From Dehalococcoidia bacterium (GTDB lineage Bacteria; Chloroflexota; Dehalococcoidia; DSTF01; JALHUB01): DNA of 64,000 nucleotides. Each line of letters starts with the position of its first letter. The stretch's first letter is position 1. The notes beneath the pieces were generated by a model. That model worked only from the letters and a program-made list of their open reading frames with translations. It was not told the DNA's origin and ran no database searches. The translations under genes and the position numbers were made by a program. Positions 54,272 through 63,747 of this stretch are shown one piece after another. The stretch covers positions 186,001 through 250,000 of the forward strand of contig JASEFU010000003.1 in NCBI GenBank assembly GCA_030018455.1, in the 5' to 3' direction.

Positions 54272-55186
54272 ATGCCCACACCCTACGCCTACATACGAAA
54301 GCAGTTCGTGCCGCTCGCCGACGCGAAGGTGGGCGTGATGACCCACGCCTTCAACTACGGCACCGGCTGCTTCGAGGGGATCCGCGGCAACTGGAACGAG
54401 GCCCACGAGAAGATATTCCTTTTCCGCCTCCGCGACCACTTCACCCGCCTGTTCAAGAGCAGCCGCATCCTCAAGATAGCCGTCGACGGGAACGAAGACG
54501 ACCTGTCCGACATCGCCGTCAAGCTGGTCGGCATGTGCGGCTACACCGAAGACATATACCTCCGCGTCATCGCCTACAAGTGCTCGGAGGTCATCGGCGT
54601 GCGCATGCACAACCTCGAAGACGACCTCCTGATGTATGTGGCGCCCTTCGGCCCCTACCTCGACGTCGAGAAGGGGATACGCTGCATGACGTCGTCGTGG
54701 GTGCGCGTGGACGACATGGCCATTCCGGCGCGCGCCAAGGTGACGGGCCTCTACGTGAACTCCGCTCTCGCCAAGACGGAGGCGCAGGAGAACGGCTTCG
54801 ACGAGGCGATACTGCTCAACCGCGACGGCCACGTCTCGGAAGGAAGCGGCGAGAACATATTCCTGGTCATGAACGGCGCCCTCGTCACGCCGCCGCCCTC
54901 CGATAACATACTCGTCGGCATCACGCGCGACACCGTCATCCGCCTCGCCCGCGACGAGCTGGGCATCGAGACCATCGAGCGGCCCATCGACCGCAGCGAG
55001 CTGTACGTCGCCGACGAGTGCTTCATGACGGGCACCGCCGCCCACGTGACTGCCGTCGTCGACATCGACCGCCGGCCCATCGGAAACGGCCAGACCGGCG
55101 ACGTCACGCACCGTCTCCAGAAGCTGTATTTCGAGGTTATCCGTGGCGAAAACGCAAAGTACGCCGCCTGGTGCACCCCTGTCTGA
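54272..55186 (+). CDS. ilvE: Branched-chain amino-acid aminotransferase
   Basis: 304-aa fold-type IV PLP enzyme. PLP lysine is Lys156 in ARAKVTGLYVNS; GTGCFEGIRG, EGSGENIF and GITRDTVIRLA are typical of IlvE. Catalyses the last step of valine, leucine and isoleucine synthesis and so completes the pathway of the ilv/leu operon 46 kb away. ATG at 54272 with AAAGGAG nine bases upstream. D-amino-acid aminotransferase is a less likely alternative. Confidence 0.92.
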   Translation: MPTPYAYIRKQFVPLADAKVGVMTHAFNYGTGCFEGIRGNWNEAHEKIFLFRLRDHFTRLFKSSRILKIAVDGNEDDLSDIAVKLVGMCGYTEDIYLRVIAYKCSEVIGVRMHNLEDDLLMYVAPFGPYLDVEKGIRCMTSSWVRVDDMAIPARAKVTGLYVNSALAKTEAQENGFDEAILLNRDGHVSEGSGENIFLVMNGALVTPPPSDNILVGITRDTVIRLARDELGIETIERPIDRSELYVADECFMTGTAAHVTAVVDIDRRPIGNGQTGDVTHRLQKLYFEVIRGENAKYAAWCTPV

Positions 55187-56087
55187 CCCGAGACCGCCGG
55201 TCACTTTCCGCCCGCGGCGAGGCGTGGGGATAGCTCTCGGCGCCATGGCGGCGCTGTGGTCGTTCGCGCTCGCGGGACTCCTCGTGTCGCGCGGCCTCAC
55301 CCAGGAGGTCTCGCTTTCCGCGTTCGGCTGTCACCTGCTCGCGACTGTCTTCTTCGCCCTCGGCTGCCTCTTCGCTTACTGGACGTACGCCTGCGCCACC
55401 CTCCGCTACGAACTCGACCGCAACGGCCTCGCGATCAAGTGGGGTTTCATTCGCCAGATCGTCCCCCTGGATAAGATCGAGAAGCTCGAAACGGCGTACT
55501 CGGAAGCGGTTCCCAAACTTGAGGGGCTCGCATGGCCCGGACACCAGGTGGGACGAAGCCACATAGAGCGCTTCGGCGACATCCTTTTCTACGCGACGCA
55601 CCGCAACCCTGAAGAGCTGGTCTACGTTGTCACGGCGCAGCAGACGTACGCGGTCTCGCTTTCGGAGCGGCAGGAGTTCGTCGCCGAGGTGGAAGCGCGA
55701 CGGAAAGAAGGCCCCAAGATCGCCCTGCGCCAGCGGCCGCGGCGGTCCTTCCTCGTGGGGCAGCCCATCTGGAGTGACCGGACTGCGCACGGCCTTGCCC
55801 TTGCCGGGATAGCCGTGTGGGCGGCGACGCTGGGCCTCGTCTTCGCGCGCTATCCCGGGCTGCCGGACAGCCTGGCGATGTCGTTCCCGCCGCTGGAGGT
55901 GACGCGCGTCGCCTCGAAGAGCGAGCTGCTGTCGCTGCCGACGACGGCGCTCGGCGTGCTTGCGGTGAACCTCGTGCTCGCCTTCGCGTTCCACGCCTGG
56001 GAGCGGATAGTTTCGCACCTGCTGCTGGTGGCGCTGGTGGGTGTGCAGGCGGTGTTCCTGGTGGGCGCCGCCATCGCTGTCAGCTAG
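55143..56087 (+). CDS. Membrane protein with bacterial PH-like domain
   Basis: 314 aa. Two N-terminal membrane helices (about 28-50, 60-83), a soluble domain with LRYELDRNGLAIKWGFIRQIVPLDKIEKL (a bPH pattern), and two further helices at the C-terminus (about 218-236, 264-310) with LPDSLAMSFPP, a DUF1648-like motif, between. Function unknown. The GTG at 55143 overlaps the end of ilvE by 44 bases but has GAGG six bases upstream; a start further in (55224) is possible. Confidence 0.7.
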   Translation: MAKTQSTPPGAPLSDPRPPVTFRPRRGVGIALGAMAALWSFALAGLLVSRGLTQEVSLSAFGCHLLATVFFALGCLFAYWTYACATLRYELDRNGLAIKWGFIRQIVPLDKIEKLETAYSEAVPKLEGLAWPGHQVGRSHIERFGDILFYATHRNPEELVYVVTAQQTYAVSLSERQEFVAEVEARRKEGPKIALRQRPRRSFLVGQPIWSDRTAHGLALAGIAVWAATLGLVFARYPGLPDSLAMSFPPLEVTRVASKSELLSLPTTALGVLAVNLVLAFAFHAWERIVSHLLLVALVGVQAVFLVGAAIAVS

Positions 56088-56449
56088 CCTGCTGGCTCTC
56101 TGCACCTCGACACCGCCTAGCTCGAGAACCTTCCCCTGCTCGACGAATATCCGACGCAAAGTGACGGCGCAAGACCGAAACGGAAGGCGGCCACTCACGA
56201 GCGTGGGCCGCCGGCGGCGCAACATCAGCGCCGATCTTCCCACCCTCCCGCCCGCGAAAAGTCCTTTCAGGGGGACACCCCCTGAAACCCCCGGCTGCCG
56301 GCCGGCAGGCCCGGCAGAGGGCAGCGCCCTCTGCACTCCCATTGGCTCTCGCTCGGAAGCGGGACGACGACGCTCCTTGGGTTGCCTTTCCCACCCACCG
56401 CCGCTATCCTTGAACAGAATCAACCGCTTTCCCTATCGGAGGAGTCACC
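56088..56449. other. Intergenic region carrying repeat copy C
   Basis: About 360 bases between the membrane-protein gene and the M23 lipoprotein gene. Most of it is the reversed interspersed repeat (56235-56338). The last 15 bases contain the GGAGGAG ribosome-binding site of the next gene. No further gene seen. Confidence 0.55.
56235..56338 (-). repeat. Interspersed hairpin repeat, copy C
   Basis: Same parts as copies A and B in reverse orientation: TCTTCCCACCCTCCCGCCCG, hairpin TTTCAGGGGG-ACA-CCCCCTGAAA (56265-56287), palindrome CTGCCGGCCGGCAG (56295-56308), and GCAGAGGGC-AGC-GCCCTCTGC (56314-56334). Confidence 0.72.
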
Positions 56450-57151
56450 CTGACACGCCCACTGCTGATAATGATAGCGGGGCTCTTTCTCGCTTCGGCG
56501 CTCATCTCCTGCGGCGGCGACGATAACTCTTCTCCCAACAGCCGGGTAACCATCGCCGGCGTTACGATTGCTCCCTCGCCCACGCCCGACCTCACCGGCT
56601 TCAGCTACCCCATCGCCGGCGCCTGCCTGCCGAGCAGCGACAACCTCATGCCGAACGCGCCCCGCGAGTACCGCCAGGGAATCCACGAAGGGATCGATTT
56701 CTACGATTCCGATAACTGCGTCCTCATAGGGATGGATACGGAGGTGCTGGCGGCGAAGGAAGGCAAGGTGATCAGGGCCGACCTCAACTACCACGACCTG
56801 ACGGCGGAAGAGCTGGCCGAGATCGACGAGCGCATCGCCGCTAAGGGGCAGTGCGACGAAGAGGCGCTGGACGTTTTCCGCGGGCGCCAGGTCTGGATCG
56901 ACCACGGCGGCGGCGTCGTCACCCGCTACGCCCATCTCGGGCGGATCGCGGACGGCATCAGAACCGGAGTGTCGGTCAAGGCGGGCGACCTGATAGGATA
57001 CGTGGGCAACTCCGGGACCCCGGAGTCGATCGACAACCCTATGAGCGAAATGCACCTGCATTTCGAGATACGGGTACGGGAGGACTATCTCGGGAAGGGG
57101 CTTTCGCCGCAGGAATGCCGCGCCTTGTACGAAAAGGCGTTCGCGCCCTAA
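56450..57151 (+). CDS. M23-family peptidase lipoprotein, CTG start
   Basis: 233 aa from CTG 56450. The first in-frame ATG (56471) leaves no basic n-region and lies 28 bases from the GGAGG site; the CTG is 7 bases from GGAGG and gives MTRPLLIMIAGLFLASALISC, a proper lipoprotein signal with Cys21. The M23/LytM zinc residues are His79 and Asp83 (HEGIDFY), with His202 and His204 in MHLHFEI and His162 in YAHLG. Likely a peptidoglycan endopeptidase on the outer face of the membrane. Followed by lgt, which modifies such lipoproteins. Confidence 0.85.
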   Translation: MTRPLLIMIAGLFLASALISCGGDDNSSPNSRVTIAGVTIAPSPTPDLTGFSYPIAGACLPSSDNLMPNAPREYRQGIHEGIDFYDSDNCVLIGMDTEVLAAKEGKVIRADLNYHDLTAEELAEIDERIAAKGQCDEEALDVFRGRQVWIDHGGGVVTRYAHLGRIADGIRTGVSVKAGDLIGYVGNSGTPESIDNPMSEMHLHFEIRVREDYLGKGLSPQECRALYEKAFAP

Positions 57152-57179
57152 ACTGAATAGGTGAGGAGACACGGGAGGA

Positions 57180-58004
57180 ATGGACCTTCTGCTGCTGACA
57201 ATCAAAATCGGTCTTGACCCCGAGATCGGCAGGCTCGGGGGCCTGCTGCTGACGTGGCACGGCGTCTTCATCGCCCTCGGCATCGGCCTCGGCGTCTGGC
57301 TGGGCGTCTGGTTCGGCCGCCGCGCCGGCTTCAGCGAGGACGACGCATACACCATCGCCCTCATCGCCGTTCCCGCCGGCATTGTTGGCGCCCGCGTGCT
57401 GCACGTCGCCGAGAACTGGAGCAATTTCTCGGACAGCCCCCTCGACGTGTTCCGCATCAACGAGGGGGGCATCTCGCTTTACGGGTCGCTCGTCTTCGGC
57501 GTCGGCGCCGCCCTCATATACGGCTTGTGGAAGAAGATGCCCATCTTCCGAGGACTGGATGCCGCCGCTTTCGGCATGATCCTCGGCCAGGCCATCGGCC
57601 GCGTGGGTTGCGTCATCGCCGGCGACATCTACGCCGAACCGAGCAGCCTGCCCTTCGCCGTCGAATACACGCACGTCAACAGTCTGAGCTTCTTCCGCGG
57701 CCCGATGCACTTCGTCACCGCGTACGAGGTGGCCGGTGATCTTCTCATACTCCTCCTGCTGCTCGGCCTCTGGAAGTTCCGCGTCTTCAAGCGGGAGGGG
57801 CTTCTCTTCTTCACTTACGCCATCCTCTACTCGTTCATGCGGTTCTGGCTCAGCTTCCTCCGCCTCGACAAGGAGATAGTCCTCGGCCTCGTGATGGCCC
57901 AGCTCATCGCGCTTGCGGTGATAGCCGTCTCCGTAGTGGCGCTTGCGGCAGTCTTCCTGCTGCAACGACGGCGGCCCGCTCCCACGCCGGAGCTCGTGGC
58001 CTAG
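57180..58004 (+). CDS. lgt: Prolipoprotein diacylglyceryl transferase
   Basis: 274-aa membrane enzyme that adds diacylglycerol to the lipobox cysteine. Seven or so helices; ENWSNF, GGISLYG and the signature GQAIGRVGCVIAGD. The arginine of GRVG is kept, but the Asn (GxxGN in E. coli, residue 146) is Cys and the HG of GMSFHG is YG; similar variants are known among distant Lgt proteins. ATG at 57180 with GGAGGA upstream. Window contains several lipoprotein substrates. Confidence 0.88.
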   Translation: MDLLLLTIKIGLDPEIGRLGGLLLTWHGVFIALGIGLGVWLGVWFGRRAGFSEDDAYTIALIAVPAGIVGARVLHVAENWSNFSDSPLDVFRINEGGISLYGSLVFGVGAALIYGLWKKMPIFRGLDAAAFGMILGQAIGRVGCVIAGDIYAEPSSLPFAVEYTHVNSLSFFRGPMHFVTAYEVAGDLLILLLLLGLWKFRVFKREGLLFFTYAILYSFMRFWLSFLRLDKEIVLGLVMAQLIALAVIAVSVVALAAVFLLQRRRPAPTPELVA

Positions 58005-58077
58005 CCCTAGCGCCCTGCCGCTCATTCGAGAGGGAGCCGCCTGTGAGCGGAAATCGCCGCCTGGATCGGGGCCCGTA

Positions 58078-58983
58078 GTGCCGGGCGAAGTCGCTGCCCT
58101 GTCAGCGGCGGCTTTGTGGGCCGTGAGCACCGTCATGCTCACGGCGGAGACACGAAAACTCGGCGCCATCCGGCTGAACGCCCTCCGCAGCGCCTTCGCC
58201 GCCCTCTTCCTTATCGCCGCCGTTGTTGCCACCGGCGCCATGGACGAAGTGCGAGACATGAACGCCGCGACGGCCATCGCCATGGTGGGCTCGGGCGTCC
58301 TCGCCATGGGCGTCGGCGATAGCCTCTACTTCGCCAGCCTCGCGATCATCGGCGCCGCCCTCGCCGTGCCCATCTCTATAAGCGTCTACCCGCTCCTCAC
58401 TTTCCTCATCGCCGCCTTCTGGCTCGACGAAGAGATAACTTGGAGAGTTCTCTTGGGCACGGCGCTGATCGTGGCCGGCGTCTCACTGCTCGTTCGTGGA
58501 GGATCGGCCCGGGAAAGACAATTCTTGGAGACCCAACCCACCTTTGCGCACCGTCGGCCGGGTTGGCAGATAGGGCTTTTCCTGATACTCCTCGCCTCCG
58601 TGGCTTGGGCCATCTCCACCACTTGGCTAAGGGCAGGCTCCGGAGATCTGGGGCCCGTAGCCGCCGCCGGCGTCCGCGTCGCCGCGACCTCGGCGGCATT
58701 GATGCCCGTAGCATATTATTTAAGAAAAGGGGTCTTGCCGCACGGATACGGATGGCGTGGGTTAACGGCGACTGCGGCCGGCGGCATACTCGGCATCGGC
58801 CTGGGTAGCATTGCCTACGTGTTCGCCGTGCAGGAGGCGGGCGCGGGCAAGACGGCGATCCTGACCTCGACGCTGCCGCTCTTCGCTCTCCCCCTCGCCG
58901 TTATCTTCCTCCACGAGAGGATCAATCTGCTGGTCATCCTCGGGACCCTGCTCTGCATACTCGGCATCTGGCTGGTGGCTTGA
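58078..58983 (+). CDS. EamA-family (DMT) transporter
   Basis: 301 aa with about ten hydrophobic segments in two repeated halves (EamA): first half SAAALWAVSTVM..., second half SVAWAISTTWLRAG... . Carries small metabolites or amino acids out or in; substrate unknown. GTG at 58078 chosen. A patatin gene follows after 45 bases. Confidence 0.82.
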   Translation: MPGEVAALSAAALWAVSTVMLTAETRKLGAIRLNALRSAFAALFLIAAVVATGAMDEVRDMNAATAIAMVGSGVLAMGVGDSLYFASLAIIGAALAVPISISVYPLLTFLIAAFWLDEEITWRVLLGTALIVAGVSLLVRGGSARERQFLETQPTFAHRRPGWQIGLFLILLASVAWAISTTWLRAGSGDLGPVAAAGVRVAATSAALMPVAYYLRKGVLPHGYGWRGLTATAAGGILGIGLGSIAYVFAVQEAGAGKTAILTSTLPLFALPLAVIFLHERINLLVILGTLLCILGIWLVA

Positions 58984-59028
58984 GCGGCGCCTCATCCAGG
59001 CAAGCGGCCGCAGACCAGGGGGTAAGCG

Positions 59029-59874
59029 GTGACATCCGGACAGAACGGTAGGCCGAGCATAGGACTGGCCCTCGGCGCCGGCGGGACGAAGGGCACGGCC
59101 CACGTCGGCGTCTTGAAGGTGTTGCAGGAGGCCGGCGTGCCCATCGACTGCGTGGCGGGCGCGAGCATCGGCGCGGCCTACGGGGCCGCCTGGCTCGCCG
59201 GCTACCCCATCGAGCGAATGGAGGAGGACGTTCTCGCCACCACGCCGCGCGACGTTTTGGCCTTTTTCGCCCACCGCCTCCGGTTGGACGCGGCCAGTCT
59301 TATCGGGCGCGGGTTCCACAGCCTGCTGAAAGACCTCACGTTCTCCGACCTTCGCCTTCCCTTTGCCGCCGTCGCCTCCGACCTCTTCGAGCGGCGGCGC
59401 GTCGTCATCAGGAGCGGGCCGCTGCTCCGGGCGGTGCAGGCAAGCATCGCCGTGCCCCTCATGGCACAGCCTGTGCGCTGGGGCGACCGCTACCTGGTGG
59501 ACGGCGGGTTCTGGGAACAGGCGCCCGTCGATGTCGCCGCGGGAATGGGGGCGGCGCGCATCATCGACGTCGTTCTCGGCGAGTCGATCAATCTGCCGGC
59601 CCCGCTTCGCCCCTTCGGACGGGCGGCGCTGCGGCAATTGAGCGGCGCGGCGCGGCGCATGGGGCCCGGAAACTTTGCCGCCGCGGTGTTCCTGCTGTTC
59701 ACCCTCCTTAACCCGCCGCACAGCGAGCACAAAGCGGACGTTACCATCAGGCCCGACGTCATCCGGATCAGCGCCAACTCTCCCTTCCACCTGCAGATGT
59801 GCATGAGACGGGGCGAAGAAGCGGCCCGCGCTGCCCTGCCCGAAATCAAAGCGTTGACGGGTGCAGCCTTCTAA
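59029..59874 (+). CDS. Patatin-like phospholipase (RssA-type)
   Basis: 281 aa. The oxyanion-loop GAGGTKG (17-23), the nucleophile Ser46 in GASIG and Asp158 in VDGGFW are the catalytic dyad of patatins. Acts on acyl esters, probably lipids; cytoplasmic, no signal peptide. GTG at 59029 with AGGGGG six bases upstream. Convergent with the c-di-GMP protein gene. Confidence 0.9.
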   Translation: MTSGQNGRPSIGLALGAGGTKGTAHVGVLKVLQEAGVPIDCVAGASIGAAYGAAWLAGYPIERMEEDVLATTPRDVLAFFAHRLRLDAASLIGRGFHSLLKDLTFSDLRLPFAAVASDLFERRRVVIRSGPLLRAVQASIAVPLMAQPVRWGDRYLVDGGFWEQAPVDVAAGMGAARIIDVVLGESINLPAPLRPFGRAALRQLSGAARRMGPGNFAAAVFLLFTLLNPPHSEHKADVTIRPDVIRISANSPFHLQMCMRRGEEAARAALPEIKALTGAAF

Positions 59875-59917
59875 AAGGGCACATCGATAAACGTGGAGGT
59901 ACGGGACTGTGGGCGGT

Positions 59918-62900
59918 CTACGCCGCCCTCGCCTGCCTCATGTCCTCGATGACGCTGAGGAAGGCTTCGACTATGTGCGGGTCGAACTGCGTTCCCGCGC
60001 CCTTCTTCAGCTCCGCCAGCGCCTGCTCGTGGTCCAGCGCCCTCCGGTAGGGCCGGTCAAGGGTCATCGCCGAATAAGCATCGACCACCGCAAGGATGCG
60101 GCCGAGGAGCGGTATCTCTTCTCCTTTCAGCCCGCGCGGATAACCTGTCCCATCGTACCGCTCGTGGTGCGTGGCCACGGGCTCGATGGCGTCGGCGATC
60201 TGGGAGATTCCTTTCACTATCGTCTCGCCGAACTCCACGTGCTGCCGCATGACCTGCCATTCTTCCGCGTTGAGCGGCCCCGGCTTCAGGAGGGTGCTGT
60301 CGGGCACGGCGATCTTCCCCACGTCGTGGAGGAGAGCGGCCTTCCTGAGGGAGTCCCTTTCGGAGGGTTCGAGGCTCAGGTACTCGGCCAGCCGCTCTGT
60401 GTAACGCACGTTGTCCTCGCAGTGTCGCTTGGTGTAGGGGTCCTTGTACGCGAGCGCGCTGAGGAGATTGCGCAGCAGCTCAAAGCCGGCGCTGTGCGGG
60501 GAAACGGGTTCAGTGGTGTAGGCGTAGGCGGGAAGGGCGCGCGCCCCGCCGACGCGCTTCGCCTCGTACATCGCCGCGTCAGCGAGCGCGACCAGGTCGT
60601 GACTGTTGGTGGCGTCGACAGGATAGCAGGCGATGCCGATGCTGACGTCCATCGGCACCCGTTCCACCGAGTTGGGGACTGGAAAGGGGTTTGCCGCCAG
60701 GGAGGAGATTATGCGCTCCGCCGCCTGCTCCGCCTCCGCCCGGTTCGTCTCGGGCAGAATGGCAAGGAACTCGTCCCCTCCGTAGCGCCCCACGATGTCC
60801 GCGGCCCGCAGCGAGTTCTTGATCTGCGTCCCCGCGAATCTCAGCGCCTCGTCGCCCGTCTGATGGCCGTGCGCATCGTTGAAGAACTTGAAGTTGTCCA
60901 GGTCCATCATCAGCACTGCGAACGGCCGGTTGTTGCGTGACGCCCGCTCGAACTCTTCCTCCACCCGCTCATGTATATGACGGTGGTTGTAAAGGCCGGT
61001 CAAGGCGTCCGTTATTGCCTGCTCCTGCAACTGCTCGTGCAAACGCGCGTTCTCGATGATGATAGCGGCCTGCTTGGCGATGGCGGCGATGGTCTCGATC
61101 TCCTCCCGAGGAAAGCACTTGTGCTCGTGCACGGTGTCGACCACCATCATGCCGATGGTCCTGTCCTTAACGCGCAGCGGATAGCGCACCAGCGACTTGA
61201 TTTTGAAGGTCTCCACCCACCAGCGGTTGAGGCCGGCAGTCTCCAGCGCGTTCTCGGCCACGAACGGCTTGTCCCAGGTGACTATGTCCTCCGCCCTTCG
61301 CTGCTCTTCACGTGGACGCAAGGCCGCCGGGGAAGCGCTCCGGAACTTCTCCCACATCTCGGCGTCTTCGATGCCGAGCGACATCATCGGTTGCAGCCTT
61401 CGCCCCTCTTTGTCGACGATGAAGATGCTGCACCGGTCGCCCACGGTCAGGTTCACGACCGCCTGGCATATCTTGACGAGCACTCTCTTCAGGCTCGCGT
61501 CCTCTGCCGCCGCCGCCAGAACGTCCACCAGGGTCTCCGCTCGCTTGCGCTGCTGCTGCTCCTGCTCATACAGACGCGCGTTATCGATGATGACCGCGAC
61601 CTGCCGGGCGATAGCCGCCAGCGTCTCTATTTCTTCCTTCGGGAAATGCACGTACTGACGGAACGAATCGACGGTCAGCAGCCCTATCGTGCGGTCTTTC
61701 ACACGGAGCGGGTAGTGGGCCAGCGATTTTATGTTGAAAGTCTCGACCCACCAGCGCGATAGCAGACCGGCGGCCGCCGCATCCTCCTGCACGATCGGCT
61801 TCTCCCAGGTGGTGATGGCCTCCTGCAAACGGCGGTGCTCCGGCGAAAGGGGCGACGTCTCGCCCGGAGGAGGATTGCGGAATCTCTCCCACATCTCCGG
61901 GTCTTCAATGCCGAGGGACATGACGGGCCGCAGCGTAACGCCGTCCTCTTCCGTGAGAAGTATGCTGCACCGGTCGGCGACCGTCAGCTTGAGCACCGAC
62001 TGGCACACCTTGATCAGCACCTTTTTCATGCTGAGGGTAGAGGCAGCGGCGCTGAGCACGTCAAGCAGCGCCTCGGTCCGCTGGCGTTGCTGCTGCTCCT
62101 GCTCGTACAGGCGGGCGTTCTCGATGATGATCGCCGCCTGCCTGGCGATGGCCGCCAGCGTCTCGATCTCGGCGCGCGGAAAGCGCACGAACTTGCTGAA
62201 TGAGTCCACTTCCAGTATCCCGACCGTCTTTTCCCGATGGATGATGGGGTAGAGCGCGAGCGATTTCAGACCAAAGGTATCGATCCAGAAATCGGGAAGA
62301 ATGCCTGAGCCGGGGACGTGCTCTTCGATGACGGGCTCCTGCGCCGAGATCGCCTCCCCGATGCCGCGGATCTCCGGTATCTTGAGCCCGGCCGAGGCCC
62401 GGAACTTCTCCCATAAGTCCGGGTCCTCCGTGCCCGCCGACATCACGGGGTCCAGAGTATGAGTCTCCTCGTTGAACAGGAAGATGCTGCACCGCTCGGC
62501 GACGGTGAAGTTGAGCACCGACTGGCACAGCTTGATGAGGACTTTGCGGACGCTGAGACTGAGGGAAGGCGAGCTCGCGACCTCGAGCAGGGCCTCTGCG
62601 CGCTTTCGCTGCCGCTGCTCCTGCTCATACAGGCGAGCGTTTTCGATCATCACCGCCGCCTGCCTGGCGACAGCGGCAAGCGTGTCGATCTCCTCCTGCG
62701 GAAAGCGCACAAAATCGCTGAACGTGTAAGCAATCAGCACCCCGATCGTGCTGCCGCGATAGAAGAGAGGGTACTGCGCGATGGACTTGACGTCGAAGAG
62801 GTTGACCCATCCCTCTTCCGCCGCGACGGAGCCCGGAGCGTGCTCTTCGATTACGGGCTTGCGCACCCGCCTGGACGAAACGCCGTTAATTCTCGGTATC

Positions 62901-63652
62901 GGGATATCATAGTTCTCCTGCGATCGCTCCCACAGCACCGGGCTCTTGCCGCCCATTGCCACAATCGTTTCCACCGTGGGCTCTTCTTCGCTGAAGACCC
63001 AGATGGCGCAACGCTCGGCCACCGTCATCTTGAGAACGAGCTGACACAGCTTTGTGAGAACTCGTTTCACGTCGAGGCTGAGCGCCGGCGCCGACGTCAC
63101 CTGAAGCAGGGCGTCGGAGCGCTTCCGCTGCCGGCGTTCCCGTTCAACGACGGCGGTGGCGCGAATGGAAAGCGAAACGTGGTCGGCCAGCAGACCGACG
63201 AGTTCCATGTCCTGGGCAGAAAACTCACGCTTGTGGCGGAAGCCTACCGCAAGCCAGCCCGCGACCTCGTTCTCCAACTTGAGAGGCATCATCATGAGGC
63301 CGCGGAGGCGGAGGTTGCGCACGGTCTCGCTGTCTCTTGCCTCGTCCGCGAGAGTGTCGGAGGAAAAGAAGGGCTTTCCGCTGGCGAAGGCTCTCGCGTT
63401 CAGTCCTACGCTGCGGTGAACACGCCACCGCGCGACACACTTCGGGGACAGGCCCACGTGGCTGCGCACAGTGAGATAGCCCTCATCATCGGCGAGCGCT
63501 ACCGCGGCAATGTCGCCCTTGAGAAGGGTGTGGGCAAGCCTGACCGCCGACGAGAGGACCTGGTCGAGGTCCTGACGCGAATTCCGCGGCCGCCGTCCGC
63601 GACGGGGCTTCGGCTTGGGGGACAGCTCGCTGCTCAAAATGGCATCTGCCAC
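59918..63652 (-). CDS. GAF5-GGDEF-HD-GYP cyclic-di-GMP protein
   Basis: 1244 aa. Five GAF domains at about 28-170, 180-342, 352-513, 526-692 and 705-871, each ending IENARLYEQEQQQRKRAE, so they arose by tandem duplication. Then GGDEF (about 880-1040, active-site GGDEF at 958-962, with an RxxD I-site at 949-952) and HD-GYP (about 1055-1240, HD at 1109-1110, HHExxxGxGYP 1162-1172). Could both make and break c-di-GMP under input from the GAF sensors. No membrane segment. GTG at 63652. Confidence 0.92.
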   Translation of the reverse strand: MADAILSSELSPKPKPRRGRRPRNSRQDLDQVLSSAVRLAHTLLKGDIAAVALADDEGYLTVRSHVGLSPKCVARWRVHRSVGLNARAFASGKPFFSSDTLADEARDSETVRNLRLRGLMMMPLKLENEVAGWLAVGFRHKREFSAQDMELVGLLADHVSLSIRATAVVERERRQRKRSDALLQVTSAPALSLDVKRVLTKLCQLVLKMTVAERCAIWVFSEEEPTVETIVAMGGKSPVLWERSQENYDIPIPRINGVSSRRVRKPVIEEHAPGSVAAEEGWVNLFDVKSIAQYPLFYRGSTIGVLIAYTFSDFVRFPQEEIDTLAAVARQAAVMIENARLYEQEQRQRKRAEALLEVASSPSLSLSVRKVLIKLCQSVLNFTVAERCSIFLFNEETHTLDPVMSAGTEDPDLWEKFRASAGLKIPEIRGIGEAISAQEPVIEEHVPGSGILPDFWIDTFGLKSLALYPIIHREKTVGILEVDSFSKFVRFPRAEIETLAAIARQAAIIIENARLYEQEQQQRQRTEALLDVLSAAASTLSMKKVLIKVCQSVLKLTVADRCSILLTEEDGVTLRPVMSLGIEDPEMWERFRNPPPGETSPLSPEHRRLQEAITTWEKPIVQEDAAAAGLLSRWWVETFNIKSLAHYPLRVKDRTIGLLTVDSFRQYVHFPKEEIETLAAIARQVAVIIDNARLYEQEQQQRKRAETLVDVLAAAAEDASLKRVLVKICQAVVNLTVGDRCSIFIVDKEGRRLQPMMSLGIEDAEMWEKFRSASPAALRPREEQRRAEDIVTWDKPFVAENALETAGLNRWWVETFKIKSLVRYPLRVKDRTIGMMVVDTVHEHKCFPREEIETIAAIAKQAAIIIENARLHEQLQEQAITDALTGLYNHRHIHERVEEEFERASRNNRPFAVLMMDLDNFKFFNDAHGHQTGDEALRFAGTQIKNSLRAADIVGRYGGDEFLAILPETNRAEAEQAAERIISSLAANPFPVPNSVERVPMDVSIGIACYPVDATNSHDLVALADAAMYEAKRVGGARALPAYAYTTEPVSPHSAGFELLRNLLSALAYKDPYTKRHCEDNVRYTERLAEYLSLEPSERDSLRKAALLHDVGKIAVPDSTLLKPGPLNAEEWQVMRQHVEFGETIVKGISQIADAIEPVATHHERYDGTGYPRGLKGEEIPLLGRILAVVDAYSAMTLDRPYRRALDHEQALAELKKGAGTQFDPHIVEAFLSVIEDMRQARAA

Positions 63653-63747
63653 CTCAGGTCAACTTCCGTAGGGATTATCGACAGGTGGCGGGGAGGGTTG
63701 AACCCTTTAGCGGGCAGAGTTATGTGGGCAAGGAAAACTTCGCGGGG

